Below, in pieces: positions 25,739 through 39,674 of a DNA stretch of 64,000 nt (the stretch's first letter is position 1; every line of letters begins with the position of its first letter). Both the position numbers and the translations under genes were made by a program. Under the pieces are notes generated by a model, which saw nothing but the letters and a program-made list of their open reading frames with translations, ran no database searches and was not told the origin of the DNA. The DNA is from Microvirga terrae (lineage in GTDB: Bacteria > Pseudomonadota > Alphaproteobacteria > Rhizobiales > Beijerinckiaceae): the NCBI RefSeq assembly GCF_013307435.2, contig NZ_CP102845.1:3470001-3534000 (forward strand). The letters are read 5' to 3'.

Positions 25739-26677
25739 TCACCCCTTGGCCCGGATCATGCGCAGGTAGACGGCCGTCACGCCCATGGACAGCACGAACA
25801 TGAACACCGCGAGCGCGGAGCCGTAGCCGAGATCGAGGAAGTCGACCGTGTTCTGGTGGATGTACATGGCAAGGGTCGCGGTGGAGGTCCCGGGACCGCC
25901 GCGCGTCATGGTGAAGGGAATGTCGAAAGTCTGCAGCGCCGTGATGGTGCGGAAGATCAGCGCCACGACGATGGAGGGTTTGAGCAGGGGCAGCGTGATC
26001 TCGAAGAACTGCCTCAGGCGCCCTGCCCCGTCCACGTCCGCCGCCTCGTAGAGGGAGCGCGGAATCGTCTGGAGACCGGCCAGGATGATGAGCGCCATGA
26101 ACGACGAGGTTTTCCAGATGATCGTCAGGCAGATCGCCGCGAAGGCCCAATTGGCGGAGTTGAACCAGATCACGCCCTCGAAGCCAAGACGGCCCAGCAC
26201 ATCATTGACGACGCCGTATTCGGAATGGAAGAACCACGCGAAGATGAGGCCGGCGAACGAGAGCGGCAGCGCCCATGGGATCAGGAGCGAGAGACGAACC
26301 GGCCATTTTCTCTTGAACGGCAGGTTCGCCATCAGGGCGAGAGCGAGGCCGACGAGCAATGCGCCCGGGACCGTGATCAGCGTGATGAGAACCGTGTTCC
26401 AGGTCGTCTCCCAGAACACGGGATCCTCGAGCATGAGCGAGTAGTTCTCGAGTCCTGCGAAGGCAGCCGGCGCGCCCGATGTCAGCGACAGGTTCTGGAA
26501 GCTGGTCCAGACCAGGCGGCAGACCGGATAGACGATGATGAGCGCCAGCAGCAGTGCCGCCGGCAGCAGCAGCAGCATGGCGAGGGTGCGCTCGCTCGGA
26601 TCCAGGAACCGCGTCCACCACTTCGTGCCGCTCTCATTACGCGCCGTAACCAAGGTAGTTTCGCTCGCCGTTGCCAT
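25739..26677 (-). CDS. carbohydrate ABC permease, MalF type
   Basis: 312 residues with six predicted membrane segments; a first segment follows the positive DPSERTL stretch. The EAA loop appears as LYEAADVDGAGRLRQFFEITLP (key residues EAADVDGA and ITLP). ATG 26677 begins MATASETTLV; upstream in-frame codons lack homology. It pairs with the 24882-25733 permease. Confidence 0.92.
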   Translation of the reverse strand: MATASETTLVTARNESGTKWWTRFLDPSERTLAMLLLLPAALLLALIIVYPVCRLVWTSFQNLSLTSGAPAAFAGLENYSLMLEDPVFWETTWNTVLITLITVPGALLVGLALALMANLPFKRKWPVRLSLLIPWALPLSFAGLIFAWFFHSEYGVVNDVLGRLGFEGVIWFNSANWAFAAICLTIIWKTSSFMALIILAGLQTIPRSLYEAADVDGAGRLRQFFEITLPLLKPSIVVALIFRTITALQTFDIPFTMTRGGPGTSTATLAMYIHQNTVDFLDLGYGSALAVFMFVLSMGVTAVYLRMIRAKG

Positions 26678-26751
26678 CGTCGTGATCCTGCCCGGGTGCA
26701 ACGTTGAGGATGGATGCCTGAGGGCATCCATCCGATGGGTGTGGATGCGGG

Positions 26752-28061
<1,310 letters not shown>

Positions 28062-28075
28062 ATTGCCATGGCCCC

Positions 28076-29149
<1,074 letters not shown>

Positions 29150-29237
29150 GCTCCCTCCCTGTTGTTTTGCGCCGCGCTCCAAGCCGGCACGCCTGCGCCC
29201 CTGCGATTGATCCCAGGTCGATTTAGTCTATGAAATC

Positions 29238-29266
29238 ATCATAGCGCTACGATAAGCAGCACGCAA
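29238..29266 (-). promoter_or_regulatory. sulfo-ED operon promoter with overlapping LacI-type operator
   Basis: On the minus strand, TTGCGT (29261-29266) and TATGAT (29238-29243) are 17 bp apart, a good sigma-70 layout. A 16-bp near-palindrome ATCATAGC/GCTACGAT (29238-29253, one mismatch, centred on CG as in LacI-family operators) lies across the -10 and spacer. Repressor binding there should block transcription. Its core AGCGCTACGA recurs at 29405-29414. Confidence 0.72.
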
Positions 29267-29355
29267 GAGGCTTCTCCAATTGACCAAGAATGCTTGCTGA
29301 CGGCTCGGCCGTTCTGAAAAATCTATCGAAAACGAGCGGTACGGCGCTTTTTCGT

Positions 29356-29414
29356 TTGATATGCGAGCCTTCTGTCCTATATTTAGGAGAGCTTCTTCCA
29401 TCGAAGCGCTACGA
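29356..29414 (+). promoter_or_regulatory. lacI-family gene promoter and second operator
   Basis: TTGATA (29356-29361) and TATATT (29378-29383), 16 bp apart, would transcribe the regulator gene. The palindrome TCGAAGC/GCTACGA (29401-29414, one mismatch) lies just downstream of the expected start and 14 bp before the ATG, suited to autorepression. It shares AGCGCTACGA with the operon operator. Confidence 0.62.
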
Positions 29415-29428
29415 AAATAGGGAAGCCG

Positions 29429-30487
29429 ATGGACGCCGATAGCAGCAGCTTGCAGACTCGCGGCACCCGTAAGCGGCGCAAGATGCAGCGTGTCACGATG
29501 ATGGACGTGGCCAAGCTCGCGCAGGTGTCCCCTTCCACGGTCTCGCTTTATCTTCGCAAACCCGCCGCCGTCTCGGCTGCGGCCGGGCAGGAGATCGCCC
29601 GCGCCATCTCGACTCTGGGCTACGTTCCCAATCTGGTGGCGGGTGGGTTGGCTGCAGCATCCTCGAAGGTCGTCAGCATCATCGTTCCCTCCATCCGCAA
29701 CGCCTTCTTCGCCGAAACAGTCTCGACGCTCCAATCGGAACTGGCCGCGGAGGGCCTTCAGGTGCTCCTCGGCCATAGCGAATACGGCGAAGATCAGGAG
29801 GAGGCCTTGGTCCGAACGGCGCTCTCCTGGGCGCCGGCCGCCGTGGTCCTGACGGGGCTGTCCCACAGCGCCGAGACCCGAAAGCTCCTGCAGGCGAGCG
29901 GCGTGCCCGTGGTCGAAATGTGGGAGCTCGGAGGGAAGCCGATCGACATGGCCGTCGGCTTCTCGCACCCGCATGTGGGCGCGTCCGCCGCGAGACATCT
30001 CCTGTCGAAGGGCCGCCGGGCCATCGTCTTCCTCGGCGCGCGCATGCAGGAGGACCATCGCGCCGAGAAGCGCGCGAGCGGTTTTGCCGAGACGGCCCGC
30101 ATGGGAGACGTCCTATCGTACGAGATCATCAATCATCCCGGCGCTGCTACCGTCGAGGCCGGCTCCCTCCTTCTGACCCGTGCCCTTGAGCGGATCCCGA
30201 ATCTGGACGGCATCGCGTGCTCGAACGATCTGATCGCCCTGGGCGTGCTCTTCGAGTGTCAGCGTCGAGGAATCACCGTTCCGGACGATATTGCGGTCGT
30301 CGGCTTCGGCGATCTGGACTTCAGCGCCTCATGCATCCCTTCCCTGACCACGATTCGCCCCTCGGGTGATCTGATCGGAAGGGAGGTCGCCCGGCTGATA
30401 CTCAACAGCATCCAGGGCGAACGCCCGGAGGGAAGTGCGCGAATTATCGATACCGGCCATGTCCTGATCGAGCGGCGGAGCACGTGA
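29429..30487 (+). CDS. LacI-family transcriptional regulator of the sulfoquinovose operon
   Basis: 352 residues. The DNA-binding domain is VTMMDVAKLAQVSPSTVSLYLRKP (about residues 22-45; helix-turn-helix plus hinge), followed by a periplasmic-binding-like sensor (IIVPSIRNAFFAE...; C-terminal IAVVGFGDLDF). It is divergent from the operon with a 279-bp gap holding both operators. Predicted to release DNA when a pathway sugar (SQ, SQ-glycerol or an intermediate) binds; the inducer is not shown by sequence. GGAAG precedes the ATG. Confidence 0.93.
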   Translation: MDADSSSLQTRGTRKRRKMQRVTMMDVAKLAQVSPSTVSLYLRKPAAVSAAAGQEIARAISTLGYVPNLVAGGLAAASSKVVSIIVPSIRNAFFAETVSTLQSELAAEGLQVLLGHSEYGEDQEEALVRTALSWAPAAVVLTGLSHSAETRKLLQASGVPVVEMWELGGKPIDMAVGFSHPHVGASAARHLLSKGRRAIVFLGARMQEDHRAEKRASGFAETARMGDVLSYEIINHPGAATVEAGSLLLTRALERIPNLDGIACSNDLIALGVLFECQRRGITVPDDIAVVGFGDLDFSASCIPSLTTIRPSGDLIGREVARLILNSIQGERPEGSARIIDTGHVLIERRST

Positions 30488-30680
30488 CGACGGTTAGGCG
30501 TTTCAAACGCCCCAGCACGCTCGGAGCGATCGTCGGGACGGAGCAACGGTACTCCTGTGGACTCCTCCGGTCAGTGGAATCGGGCGCGTCACCCCTGACT
30601 CGACTGGAGTTCGTAGCTGTCACCCGTTCTCCGCTTGTGGTAGGAGCCGGATCGGCAATCGGACATGGGAGAGCAGAATC

Positions 30681-31034
30681 GTGACAGACATCCGCCGCAT
30701 CGGGGTCGCCGCACGCTACAGCGATCTCGTGATCCACGATGGAACGGCCCGTTTCTCTGGCTACGTGCCAGAGACCACTCTAGGGCATTCGGTCTCCGAG
30801 CAGACCCGGGACATCCTCGAGCAGATCGAGCAGTCGCTGGCCGAGATCGGCAGCGACAAAGCCAAGCTCCTGCACGCGATGATCTGGTTGGCGGATATGT
30901 CCGATTATGGCGCCATGAATGCCGTCTGGGACTCCTGGATCATTCCGGGTCAGGCTCCGGCCCGCGCGTGTGTCGAGGCGAGGCTGGCCAACCCCGACTA
31001 CAAGCTCGAGATCCAGGTCGTCGTCGCCCTCTGA
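30681..31034 (+). CDS. RidA/YjgF-family protein
   Basis: 117 residues starting at GTG (TDIRRIGV) after GGGAGAGC. The fold's conserved segments are visible: SGYVPE, QTRDILEQIEQSLAE and the C-terminal ARACVEARLANPDYKLEIQ, whose Arg-Glu pair is the imine-deaminase site in RidA. Family members hydrolyse reactive enamines/imines or have related roles. It follows the regulator on the same strand but after a 193-bp gap, so it may be separate. Confidence 0.9.
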   Translation: MTDIRRIGVAARYSDLVIHDGTARFSGYVPETTLGHSVSEQTRDILEQIEQSLAEIGSDKAKLLHAMIWLADMSDYGAMNAVWDSWIIPGQAPARACVEARLANPDYKLEIQVVVAL

Positions 31035-31047
31035 TCTCTGGCCCCGG

Positions 31048-31845
31048 TCACGCCCGCTCGGCTCTCGCGCCCGACTTTGCGAGCGCACCCAGGCGCTTGC
31101 GCTCGTAGTGCTTCGCCAGCCGCAGGTGGCGCCATGTGGCGTAGTTCATGGAGATCAGGAAACCATAGGTTCCGCGCAGGAAGTGCAACCGGCCGAAATA
31201 GACCTTCAGGAACGCGGCCGGGAATTCGAAATAGACCCGCCAGGTCGGAATCGAGATGCCCCTGACCTCGAGATCGACCGCCTGCTGATCGGCGTAGCTG
31301 TTGAGCTTGGCCAGCTGGTCCCCAAGGGAGCGCACCGACCGGTGGTGCACCAGGCCCTTCAGCTTCCCGACCTTGGTCCCAGGCTTCAGGTCGACTCGAT
31401 CATGAACGAGCGAGGACGAATACCGGCCGGCATCCCGGCGATAGAGGCGGACCGGGGCGATCCGGTACGCCAGCGGATGCGGAGCGCTCTCCCCGGGATA
31501 GGTCTCGGCGATGCGGATTCCATAGGCTTGGCGGGCCGGCTCCCCATGGGCGAACAGCGCCCGCATCTCGGCGAGCAGCTCCGGCGAGACCTCCTCGTCC
31601 GCATCCAGGTTCAACAGCCACTCGTAACGGCACTGGTCCTCCGCGAAGCGCTTCTGGAGACCGTAGCCCGGCCAGGGATTGAAGATCACCCGAGCACCGA
31701 GGTCCTGGGCCACCGCCTGGGTTCCATCCGTCGAGCCCGAGTCGACCACGACGATATCGTCCGTCAGTCCGCGGACCGCACGGATGGTGGCTCCGATCCG
31801 GTCGGCCTCGTTCTTGGCAATGATGAAAACGGAAACGGGAAGCAT
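31048..31845 (-). CDS. family 2 glycosyltransferase (LPS core type)
   Basis: 265 residues. GT-A motifs are VSVFIIAKNEADRI at the start, DDIVVVDSGSTDGT, and the DxD-type LNLDADEEVS. The C-terminal FPAAFLKVYFGRLHFLRG region is typical of WaaE/KdtX-like enzymes that add sugars to lipopolysaccharide core. It is probably bound to the inner face of the membrane. The acceptor sugar is not predicted. Confidence 0.9.
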   Translation of the reverse strand: MLPVSVFIIAKNEADRIGATIRAVRGLTDDIVVVDSGSTDGTQAVAQDLGARVIFNPWPGYGLQKRFAEDQCRYEWLLNLDADEEVSPELLAEMRALFAHGEPARQAYGIRIAETYPGESAPHPLAYRIAPVRLYRRDAGRYSSSLVHDRVDLKPGTKVGKLKGLVHHRSVRSLGDQLAKLNSYADQQAVDLEVRGISIPTWRVYFEFPAAFLKVYFGRLHFLRGTYGFLISMNYATWRHLRLAKHYERKRLGALAKSGARAERA

Positions 31846-31943
31846 GGCACCGGGTGCCTAGCCGCCCTGAAGTTCCGTGGCAAGGGCTTTGAAACGTCAC
31901 AGGGTCGCGCGGCCGTCCGGCGCTTCCGATCCGGCGACACCCC

Positions 31944-32771
31944 TCAGAGAAGCTCGCCCTCGCGGGCTTGGCTTGCGGCGGACGTTCCCTGGCGTTTGCG
32001 CACGCGCAGTTCCGCCAGGAGCGGGAAATGGTCCGATGCGACCCGGGTCAAAGGATTGCGGACAGGCCCGGCATCGATCACTTCGATAGACTTTGTCACG
32101 AAGACATGGTCGAGGCGCAGGACCGGCGCCCGGGTGTGGAAGGTCGGTTGCGGCTCTCCGAAAGAGTTGGAAAGCTGGGCGTCCTGCATCCGGTTCGCGA
32201 TCATCCGGTAGGACCGCGAATATGGCGGCGCGTTGAAGTCGCCCAGCAACACAGCCGGATCGCCGCAATCCGGGTGGCCGATCCAATCCGACCCGATGAG
32301 GGCGGACGCCTGGGTACGCCGTTCTCCGGAGCGCAGCGACAGATGGGCATTGACCACCTGGATGGCCTGGCCGTCCACCTCGACGGCAACCCAGAGGGCG
32401 CTGCGCTTCTCGAAGGAGGGCCGCGTCGACTGCGTGGGCAGACGCCCGGACTTGACGATCTTCGAGGCATGGCGGGTCAGGACGGCGATGCCGTATTGCT
32501 CGCCCAGGATCCGGATCGTCGGCTGAAAATGGAGGTCCATCCCGAGGCGGGACGCCACGGCAGCCGCCTGATCGATCTCTCCGGACCGCACCCGGCCGAC
32601 GCGAACCTCTTGCAACGCCACGATGTCCGGATCGCAGGACGCAATGACTTCTGCGATCCGCTGTGGGGAGATCTGCCTGTCCGTGCCGAGCCAGCGATGG
32701 ACGTTGTAGGTGAGGATCCGAAGGGTTCGCCCCTGTTTGTCGCTATGCTTCAAAGGTCGGCACCGGCTCAA
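31944..32771 (-). CDS. endonuclease/exonuclease/phosphatase (EEP) family protein
   Basis: 275 residues. EEP-fold motifs in order are LTYNVHRW (Asn), VALQEVR (metal Glu), VNAHLSLR, LLGDFNAPP (Asp/Asn pair) and ASDHFPLLAEL (catalytic His). Such proteins cleave phosphodiesters or phosphomonoesters in nucleic acids, lipids or sugars. No signal peptide. The substrate is not known. Confidence 0.88.
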   Translation of the reverse strand: MSRCRPLKHSDKQGRTLRILTYNVHRWLGTDRQISPQRIAEVIASCDPDIVALQEVRVGRVRSGEIDQAAAVASRLGMDLHFQPTIRILGEQYGIAVLTRHASKIVKSGRLPTQSTRPSFEKRSALWVAVEVDGQAIQVVNAHLSLRSGERRTQASALIGSDWIGHPDCGDPAVLLGDFNAPPYSRSYRMIANRMQDAQLSNSFGEPQPTFHTRAPVLRLDHVFVTKSIEVIDAGPVRNPLTRVASDHFPLLAELRVRKRQGTSAASQAREGELL

Positions 32772-32939
32772 TCATTCGTGACAGGTAAATGCACCGCGTC
32801 GTTCGGCACAAGCAGGAATTCACCTGCCGCCTAAGCGGCAAACGTGTCGGATCAATGACCCAAACTCGACCCTGGTTCCCTCGGCGCAACCCTGGCAGGC
32901 GTCTGATCTGGGTCTCCTTGGAACGGTTTTTCACGCCCC

Positions 32940-32970
32940 TTGACCTTCCCATGATTGGAAGGATTACACG
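32940..32970 (+). promoter_or_regulatory. MerR-type promoter for copA-cueR
   Basis: TTGACC (32940-32945) is followed 19 bp later by a TACACG-like -10. The over-long spacer holds the dyad ACCTTCC (32943-32949) and GGAAGGA (32957-32963) around a 7-nt centre. This matches the layout of CueR/HmrR operators, where the regulator twists the promoter to activate it when Cu(I) binds. Confidence 0.75.
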
Positions 32971-33001
32971 CTCGTCCCATATGAGGACCAGGAGACTCAC
33001 C

Positions 33002-35523
<2,522 letters not shown>

Positions 35524-35527
<4 letters not shown>

Positions 35528-35979
35528 ATATCGGGCAGGTCGCCGCGGCGTCCGGCGTTTCGGCCAAGATGATCCGCTACTATGAATCCATCGGGCTGAT
35601 CCCGAAGACCGTGCGCACGGAATCCGGCTACCGGGTCTATTCTGATCATGACGTGCACACCCTGCGCTTCATCCGGCGCTCGCGCGATCTCGGCTTCTCG
35701 GTCGAGCAGATCGCCGATCTCGTGTCCCTGTGGCAGGACCGCGACCGGGCGAGCAAGGACGTGAAGGCCATCGCGCTCGACCATGTCGGCGTGCTCGAGC
35801 GCAAGATTCGGGAACTGCAGGAGATGGCCTCGACCCTGAAGCATCTCGCCAACAACTGCCACGGGGATGCGCGCCCGCATTGCCCGATCATCGAGGAGCT
35901 GGCGAACGACGAGGCCGCGCCGCTCCCGGTGAAGCCGGACGCGAAGTTCGGCGCGTTGGGAAAGGCGCCGGGGCGGTAG
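35524..35979 (+). CDS. cueR: MerR-family copper-responsive regulator (CueR/HmrR)
   Basis: 151 residues. The N-terminal MerR helix-turn-helix ([25 protein letters not shown]) is followed by a dimer helix and the Cu(I)-binding loop with two Cys separated by seven residues (CHGDARPHC), as in CueR/HmrR. Its ATG overlaps the copA stop (ATGA), so it is made from the promoter it controls. In rhizobia this protein is often called HmrR. Confidence 0.94.
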
Positions 35980-35989
35980 ACACCTTTGC

Positions 35990-36082
35990 CCGTCATGGCC
36001 GGGCTTGTCCCGGCCATCCCGCTCATGTGAAGCGCCGTGTCTTTCCGATCGGGATCACCGGCACGAGGCCGGCGATGACGAA
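35990..36082. repeat. REP-like paired palindrome, copy 1
   Basis: GTCATGGCCGGGCTTGTCCC...GGCCAT, then about 35 bp of spacer, then GATCACCGGCACGAGGCCGG...GATGAC. The two GC-rich palindromes face opposite ways as in a paired REP/BIME unit. Related units occur at 38031, 41598, 44258 and 54127, always between genes. Confidence 0.75.
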
Positions 36083-36108
36083 GACGGTCGATGCCTCATC
36101 CCGCCCCC

Positions 36109-36693
36109 TCACGCTGCCATCTCGACCTCGCGGCCGCGGCCGAGATCGTGCATGATCCGCACATAATCCGGCCTGCGGCGGATCTGGCGTCCGTAGTGCC
36201 GCCGCAGGGCCTCGGTGAGCCGCCCGTCGCGCGACAGAAGCCCGTCGGCGAAATCGACCATGCGGGAATTCGGCCAGGCCTGGGGCCGGATTTCTACGAG
36301 GCGCTCGAACAACGCGTCCTCGCCTTCGCCCGGATTGGACTGCGCCATGAGCGTCAGCATCGCGGCGGTCGAGCGCGAGACGCCCATGTGGCAATGGACG
36401 AGCAGGTGACCCTCGGCCCGGTCGGCCCGCCCCTCGCCCACCTCGTCCCCGAAGCGGAGAATGGCCTCCACGTCCGTTCGCGCAGGCAGGATCATGCCCG
36501 GGATCGGCAGGATGATGTCGTGGAAGCGCAGGATCGTTCGGTGATGCGGATCGTAGGCTTCAAAGACCTCCGGATCGGGGTGATCCGGGTCGAGAATGGA
36601 CAGGACATGCGTCACGGACCGTTCGCGCTGGTCCGGAAGTTCCGAGATGCCGCACACCGTGAGCATCTGAATGGAAGGGCGGTGCATGATCAA
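36109..36693 (-). CDS. tyrosine/dual-specificity protein phosphatase-like
   Basis: 194 residues. The P-loop HCHMGVSRS (catalytic Cys, Arg) and upstream Asp in SILDPDH/DIILP region fit the cysteine-phosphatase fold. It is compact with no membrane segment. Natural substrate unknown. It is convergent with cueR across the REP element. Confidence 0.85.
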   Translation of the reverse strand: MIMHRPSIQMLTVCGISELPDQRERSVTHVLSILDPDHPDPEVFEAYDPHHRTILRFHDIILPIPGMILPARTDVEAILRFGDEVGEGRADRAEGHLLVHCHMGVSRSTAAMLTLMAQSNPGEGEDALFERLVEIRPQAWPNSRMVDFADGLLSRDGRLTEALRRHYGRQIRRRPDYVRIMHDLGRGREVEMAA

Positions 36694-36946
36694 CGCTCAC
36701 TCGTTGCATGAATTGGGACAAAAACCTTAACGGGCCTCACGAAAGAGTTAACTCGTTGCGATCCAAATGGATCGGGTCGTTCAAAATACTGTGTCTTGCA
36801 AACAACACTGGACCTTTGCCACATTTGCGCCATGTGAGATCCACCTTGTCGTCACCGGCTAGGCTATGTCTCTTCATGAGTAATGCTGCCGCTTCCGAAC
36901 ACCGGCAGATGAACCCCAAAAACAGAAACTGCAGGTCACCCCACTG

Positions 36947-37678
36947 ATGTTTGCTGCCTTGGCTTCGTGCCCGTCACCGTTGAAAAACGCGATCCGCTTT
37001 GCGGCGGTTCTCCTTCCGATGGCCCTGGCGGCCTGCGTCACCACGCAAGCCCCTCCGCAGCAAGCCGTGCGCCGCATCGATCCCGCCTATGCCGCCATGT
37101 ACGGACCCCGGCCGGACGAGCCGCATCCGCTGCCCGCCACCGACATCTCCGAAGTCGACCCGCGCTTCCTGCGCCGCGAGGTGGCCTATTACGGCCGCGA
37201 GGAACCCGGCACCATCGTGGTCGACACCGAGGCGCGCCATCTCTATCTCGTGCGCGAGGGCGGCCGGGCGATCCGCTACGGCATCGGCGTCGGCAAGGAA
37301 GGCCTGGCCTGGAGCGGCCGCGCCCGCATCGGCCGCAAGGCCATGTGGCCGCGCTGGACTCCGACCGCCTCCATGATCCGCCGCGAGCCCGAGCGCAATG
37401 CCCGCTGGGCCGGCGGTATGGAGGGCGGCCTGAGCAATCCGCTCGGAGCGCGCGCGCTCTACCTCTACAACAACGGCCAGGACACCATGTACCGGCTCCA
37501 CGGCACCACCGAGCCTTGGTCCATCGGCCAGTCCGTGTCGAGCGGCTGCATCCGCCTGTTCAACCAGGACATCATCGACCTCTACAGCCGCGTGCCCGTC
37601 GGCTCGCCCGTGGTCGTCCTGCAGGGCCAGCGCCTGTTCGACGTGGAGGACGGAGCGCGGGTCTCGTCGGCCTATTGA
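36947..37678 (+). CDS. L,D-transpeptidase (YkuD domain), lipoprotein-like
   Basis: 243 residues. The N-terminus has a signal with a lipobox-like end (VLLPMALAAC, about residues 22-31). The YkuD catalytic motif is HGTTEPWSIGQSVSSGCIRLFNQD (key His, Ser-Gly-Cys, Arg). It would cross-link peptidoglycan or attach proteins to it in the periplasm. Domain start is about IVVDTEARHLYLV. The start codon choice is not well supported by a ribosome-binding site. Confidence 0.9.
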   Translation: MFAALASCPSPLKNAIRFAAVLLPMALAACVTTQAPPQQAVRRIDPAYAAMYGPRPDEPHPLPATDISEVDPRFLRREVAYYGREEPGTIVVDTEARHLYLVREGGRAIRYGIGVGKEGLAWSGRARIGRKAMWPRWTPTASMIRREPERNARWAGGMEGGLSNPLGARALYLYNNGQDTMYRLHGTTEPWSIGQSVSSGCIRLFNQDIIDLYSRVPVGSPVVVLQGQRLFDVEDGARVSSAY

Positions 37679-37700
37679 GACGACCGCATCGGGATCAAAA

Positions 37701-37731
37701 GGGTCAGCCGACGGCTGGCCCTTTTTCTTTT
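37701..37731 (+). terminator. intrinsic terminator after the L,D-transpeptidase gene
   Basis: GGGTCAGCC pairs with GGCTGGCCC (one G-T pair) around a 3-nt loop, directly followed by TTTTTCTTTT. It lies 22 bp after the stop codon. Confidence 0.85.
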
Positions 37732-37783
37732 GCTCCCGTCAGCCGTGCTGTAGAATCGCCGCGTCTCTCCTGGAGGCGTGGTC

Positions 37784-37987
37784 ATGACAGTCGAACGTGC
37801 GATCCTTCTGACCGTCGGCGGGCTCATCATCGTGAGCGTCCTGCTCGCCGTCTACGTGAATATCCACTGGCTCTGGCTCACCGGGCTCCTCGGCGCCCAT
37901 CTGGTGCAGGCGTCCTTCACGGGCCTGTGCCCGGTGGTGAGGATGTTCAAGCGCATGGGCCTGCCGAGCAAGCCAGGCTTCACGTGA
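37784..37987 (+). CDS. DUF2892-type small membrane protein
   Basis: 67 residues with two hydrophobic segments (AILLTVGGLIIVSVLLAVY and WLWLTGLLGAHLVQASF) and the family's end CPVVRMFKRMG. GGAGG precedes ATG 37784 (a GTG two codons earlier is possible). DUF2892 is the YgaP-like membrane part; without a rhodanese domain its role is unknown. Confidence 0.8.
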   Translation: MTVERAILLTVGGLIIVSVLLAVYVNIHWLWLTGLLGAHLVQASFTGLCPVVRMFKRMGLPSKPGFT

Positions 37988-38030
37988 TCCGGTAGCGAGC
38001 CCGGCTCTATCGTCGCCTCTTCACCCTCCC

Positions 38031-38122
38031 CCGTCATGGCCGGCCTCGTGCCGGCCATCCCGATTGTTTTGAGCGTGACGCCTCTCGGATCGAGATCACC
38101 GGCACGAGGCCGGTGCTGACGA
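38031..38122. repeat. REP-like paired palindrome, copy 2
   Basis: GTCATGGCCGGCCTCGTGCC...GGCCAT and, after a spacer, GATCACCGGCACGAGGCCGG...TGACG, closely like copy 1. Between the DUF2892 and DUF1622 genes. Confidence 0.75.
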
Positions 38123-38221
38123 ACGTGCGATCGGCCCGGGCGTCCCTCCCCCTGGAGGCTTCGCCGAACTGTCCTATGAATCTATGTCCATGAAGCTCAA
38201 GGATCGCTCCAGGGATCGCTC

Positions 38222-38605
38222 ATGGACGAATGGTTTTTCTCAGCGCTCAAACTGACGACCCGCGCCATCGAGGTCGGCGGGATCGCCATCATCGTCCTGG
38301 GCATTCTCGGAGCGAGTCTCGCGGTCCTCTGGCAGGTCCTGCACGGGCGATCGGGGTCGGCAGCCTTCAATCTCTACCGCTCGAATGTGGGCCGCGCGAT
38401 CCTGCTCGGGCTCGAGTTCCTCGTCGCGGCCGACATCATCAACACGGTGGCGATCGAGCCATCGGTTCAGAGCCTGCTCATCCTCGGCGGTATCGTCCTG
38501 ATCCGGACCTTCCTCAGCTTCTCGCTGGAGGTCGAGATCGAGGGCCGCTGGCCCTGGGACCGGCACAAGGCCGGCGGCGAACCCTCGTCAGACGGCACCG
38601 CCTGA
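38222..38605 (+). CDS. DUF1622 membrane protein
   Basis: 127 residues with three hydrophobic helices (GGIAIIVLGILGASLAVLW; AILLGLEFLVAADIINTV; LLILGGIVLIRTFLSFSL) and the conserved end SLEVEIEGRWPW. Function of the family is not known. Its 3' end overlaps the convergent gene on the other strand by 18 bp. Confidence 0.85.
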   Translation: MDEWFFSALKLTTRAIEVGGIAIIVLGILGASLAVLWQVLHGRSGSAAFNLYRSNVGRAILLGLEFLVAADIINTVAIEPSVQSLLILGGIVLIRTFLSFSLEVEIEGRWPWDRHKAGGEPSSDGTA

Positions 38606-39547
38606 GGCCGGAACGCAGGCCTCGCAGATCGCCGCCACATGACGATGATCGGTGCCGCAGCACCCTCCGAGCACCGACAGCTGCGTCATGCGCTCGCGCA
38701 GCCTCCGGTAGTGCCGGGCAAGGTCGTCGGGATCGCCCGGGTCGAGCTCGGTGGATTCATCGAGTTCCGCATGGCTCTTCGCCGACGCGTTGGCGCGAAG
38801 CCCCCGGATGCGCCGGATCCATTCGTCCCTGCCCGACAGGATGTCGTCGAAGTGGCTGGGATGCGCGCAGTTGATCATGTAATAGGCCGGGATATGGCCC
38901 GTATCCCGATCCGTCCGCTCGATGGCGGACCGGAGCGTCTCGCCGGTCGCAAGCCGGCCGTCGGTTTCGACCGTGAACGAGATCACCACCGGCAGGCCGA
39001 GAGCCTCCGCGGCCCGCGCGATGCCGATGGCCTCCTCCGCGTAGTTCATGGTGACGGCGCTGACCATATCCGCCCCGCCCTCGCGAAAGGCTTCCACCTG
39101 AGGCGCATGATAGGCCTGCGCCTCCTCCGCGCTCATCTGCGCGTCGGCGCGATAGCCGTCGCCGCGCGGACCGACGACACCGTTGATCAGGATGCGCTCT
39201 CTGGTATCGGAGAGGCGATCGCGAAGGCCGGCGGCCCAGCGCACCGCCTCCCGGTTCAGCTCGGACAGGTCCTCGACCGAGACATCGAGCTTGGCGCCCC
39301 AATCCGCGTTGGCCCGCCAGGTCGGCGTGTCGAGGATGAAGCCGACGTCCCGCTCCACGGCCGTGCGGATGTAGGGCGTGAAGTAATTCTCAAGCCTTTC
39401 TCGCCCCTCCTCGCTGCGCAGAAGTGGAAAGGCCGCAAAGCAGGGCAGATCGATCCCGTCGTGAAAGACGAGCGTCGTCTCGAGACCGCCGTCGGTCAGG
39501 AAGATCGCATCGCCCGGAGGCGGAAAGGCGAACCGGCTGCTGGTCAT
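38588..39547 (-). CDS. homocysteine S-methyltransferase family protein
   Basis: 319 residues from ATG 39547. The zinc-site Cys pair (VLGGCCGTDHRH) and an upstream Cys (INCAHP) match Zn-thiolate methyltransferases such as MmuM. The N-terminal FLTDGGLETTLVFH is also typical of the barrel start. It would methylate homocysteine or a related thiol; the methyl donor is not predicted. The frame runs 11 codons further upstream. Confidence 0.87.
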   Translation of the reverse strand: MTSSRFAFPPPGDAIFLTDGGLETTLVFHDGIDLPCFAAFPLLRSEEGRERLENYFTPYIRTAVERDVGFILDTPTWRANADWGAKLDVSVEDLSELNREAVRWAAGLRDRLSDTRERILINGVVGPRGDGYRADAQMSAEEAQAYHAPQVEAFREGGADMVSAVTMNYAEEAIGIARAAEALGLPVVISFTVETDGRLATGETLRSAIERTDRDTGHIPAYYMINCAHPSHFDDILSGRDEWIRRIRGLRANASAKSHAELDESTELDPGDPDDLARHYRRLRERMTQLSVLGGCCGTDHRHVAAICEACVPASGGAV

Positions 39548-39674
39548 GGAAAGGCTCCCGCATTCGTTGCGAAAACGCACCTCCGTCAGCCCGACGCAGG
39601 ATCGCGGACCACGGCAGGCGGAAAGATTGCCCGAATGCTCCTGATCCCGATGTGCCTTTCCTCACGTTAGGGCA

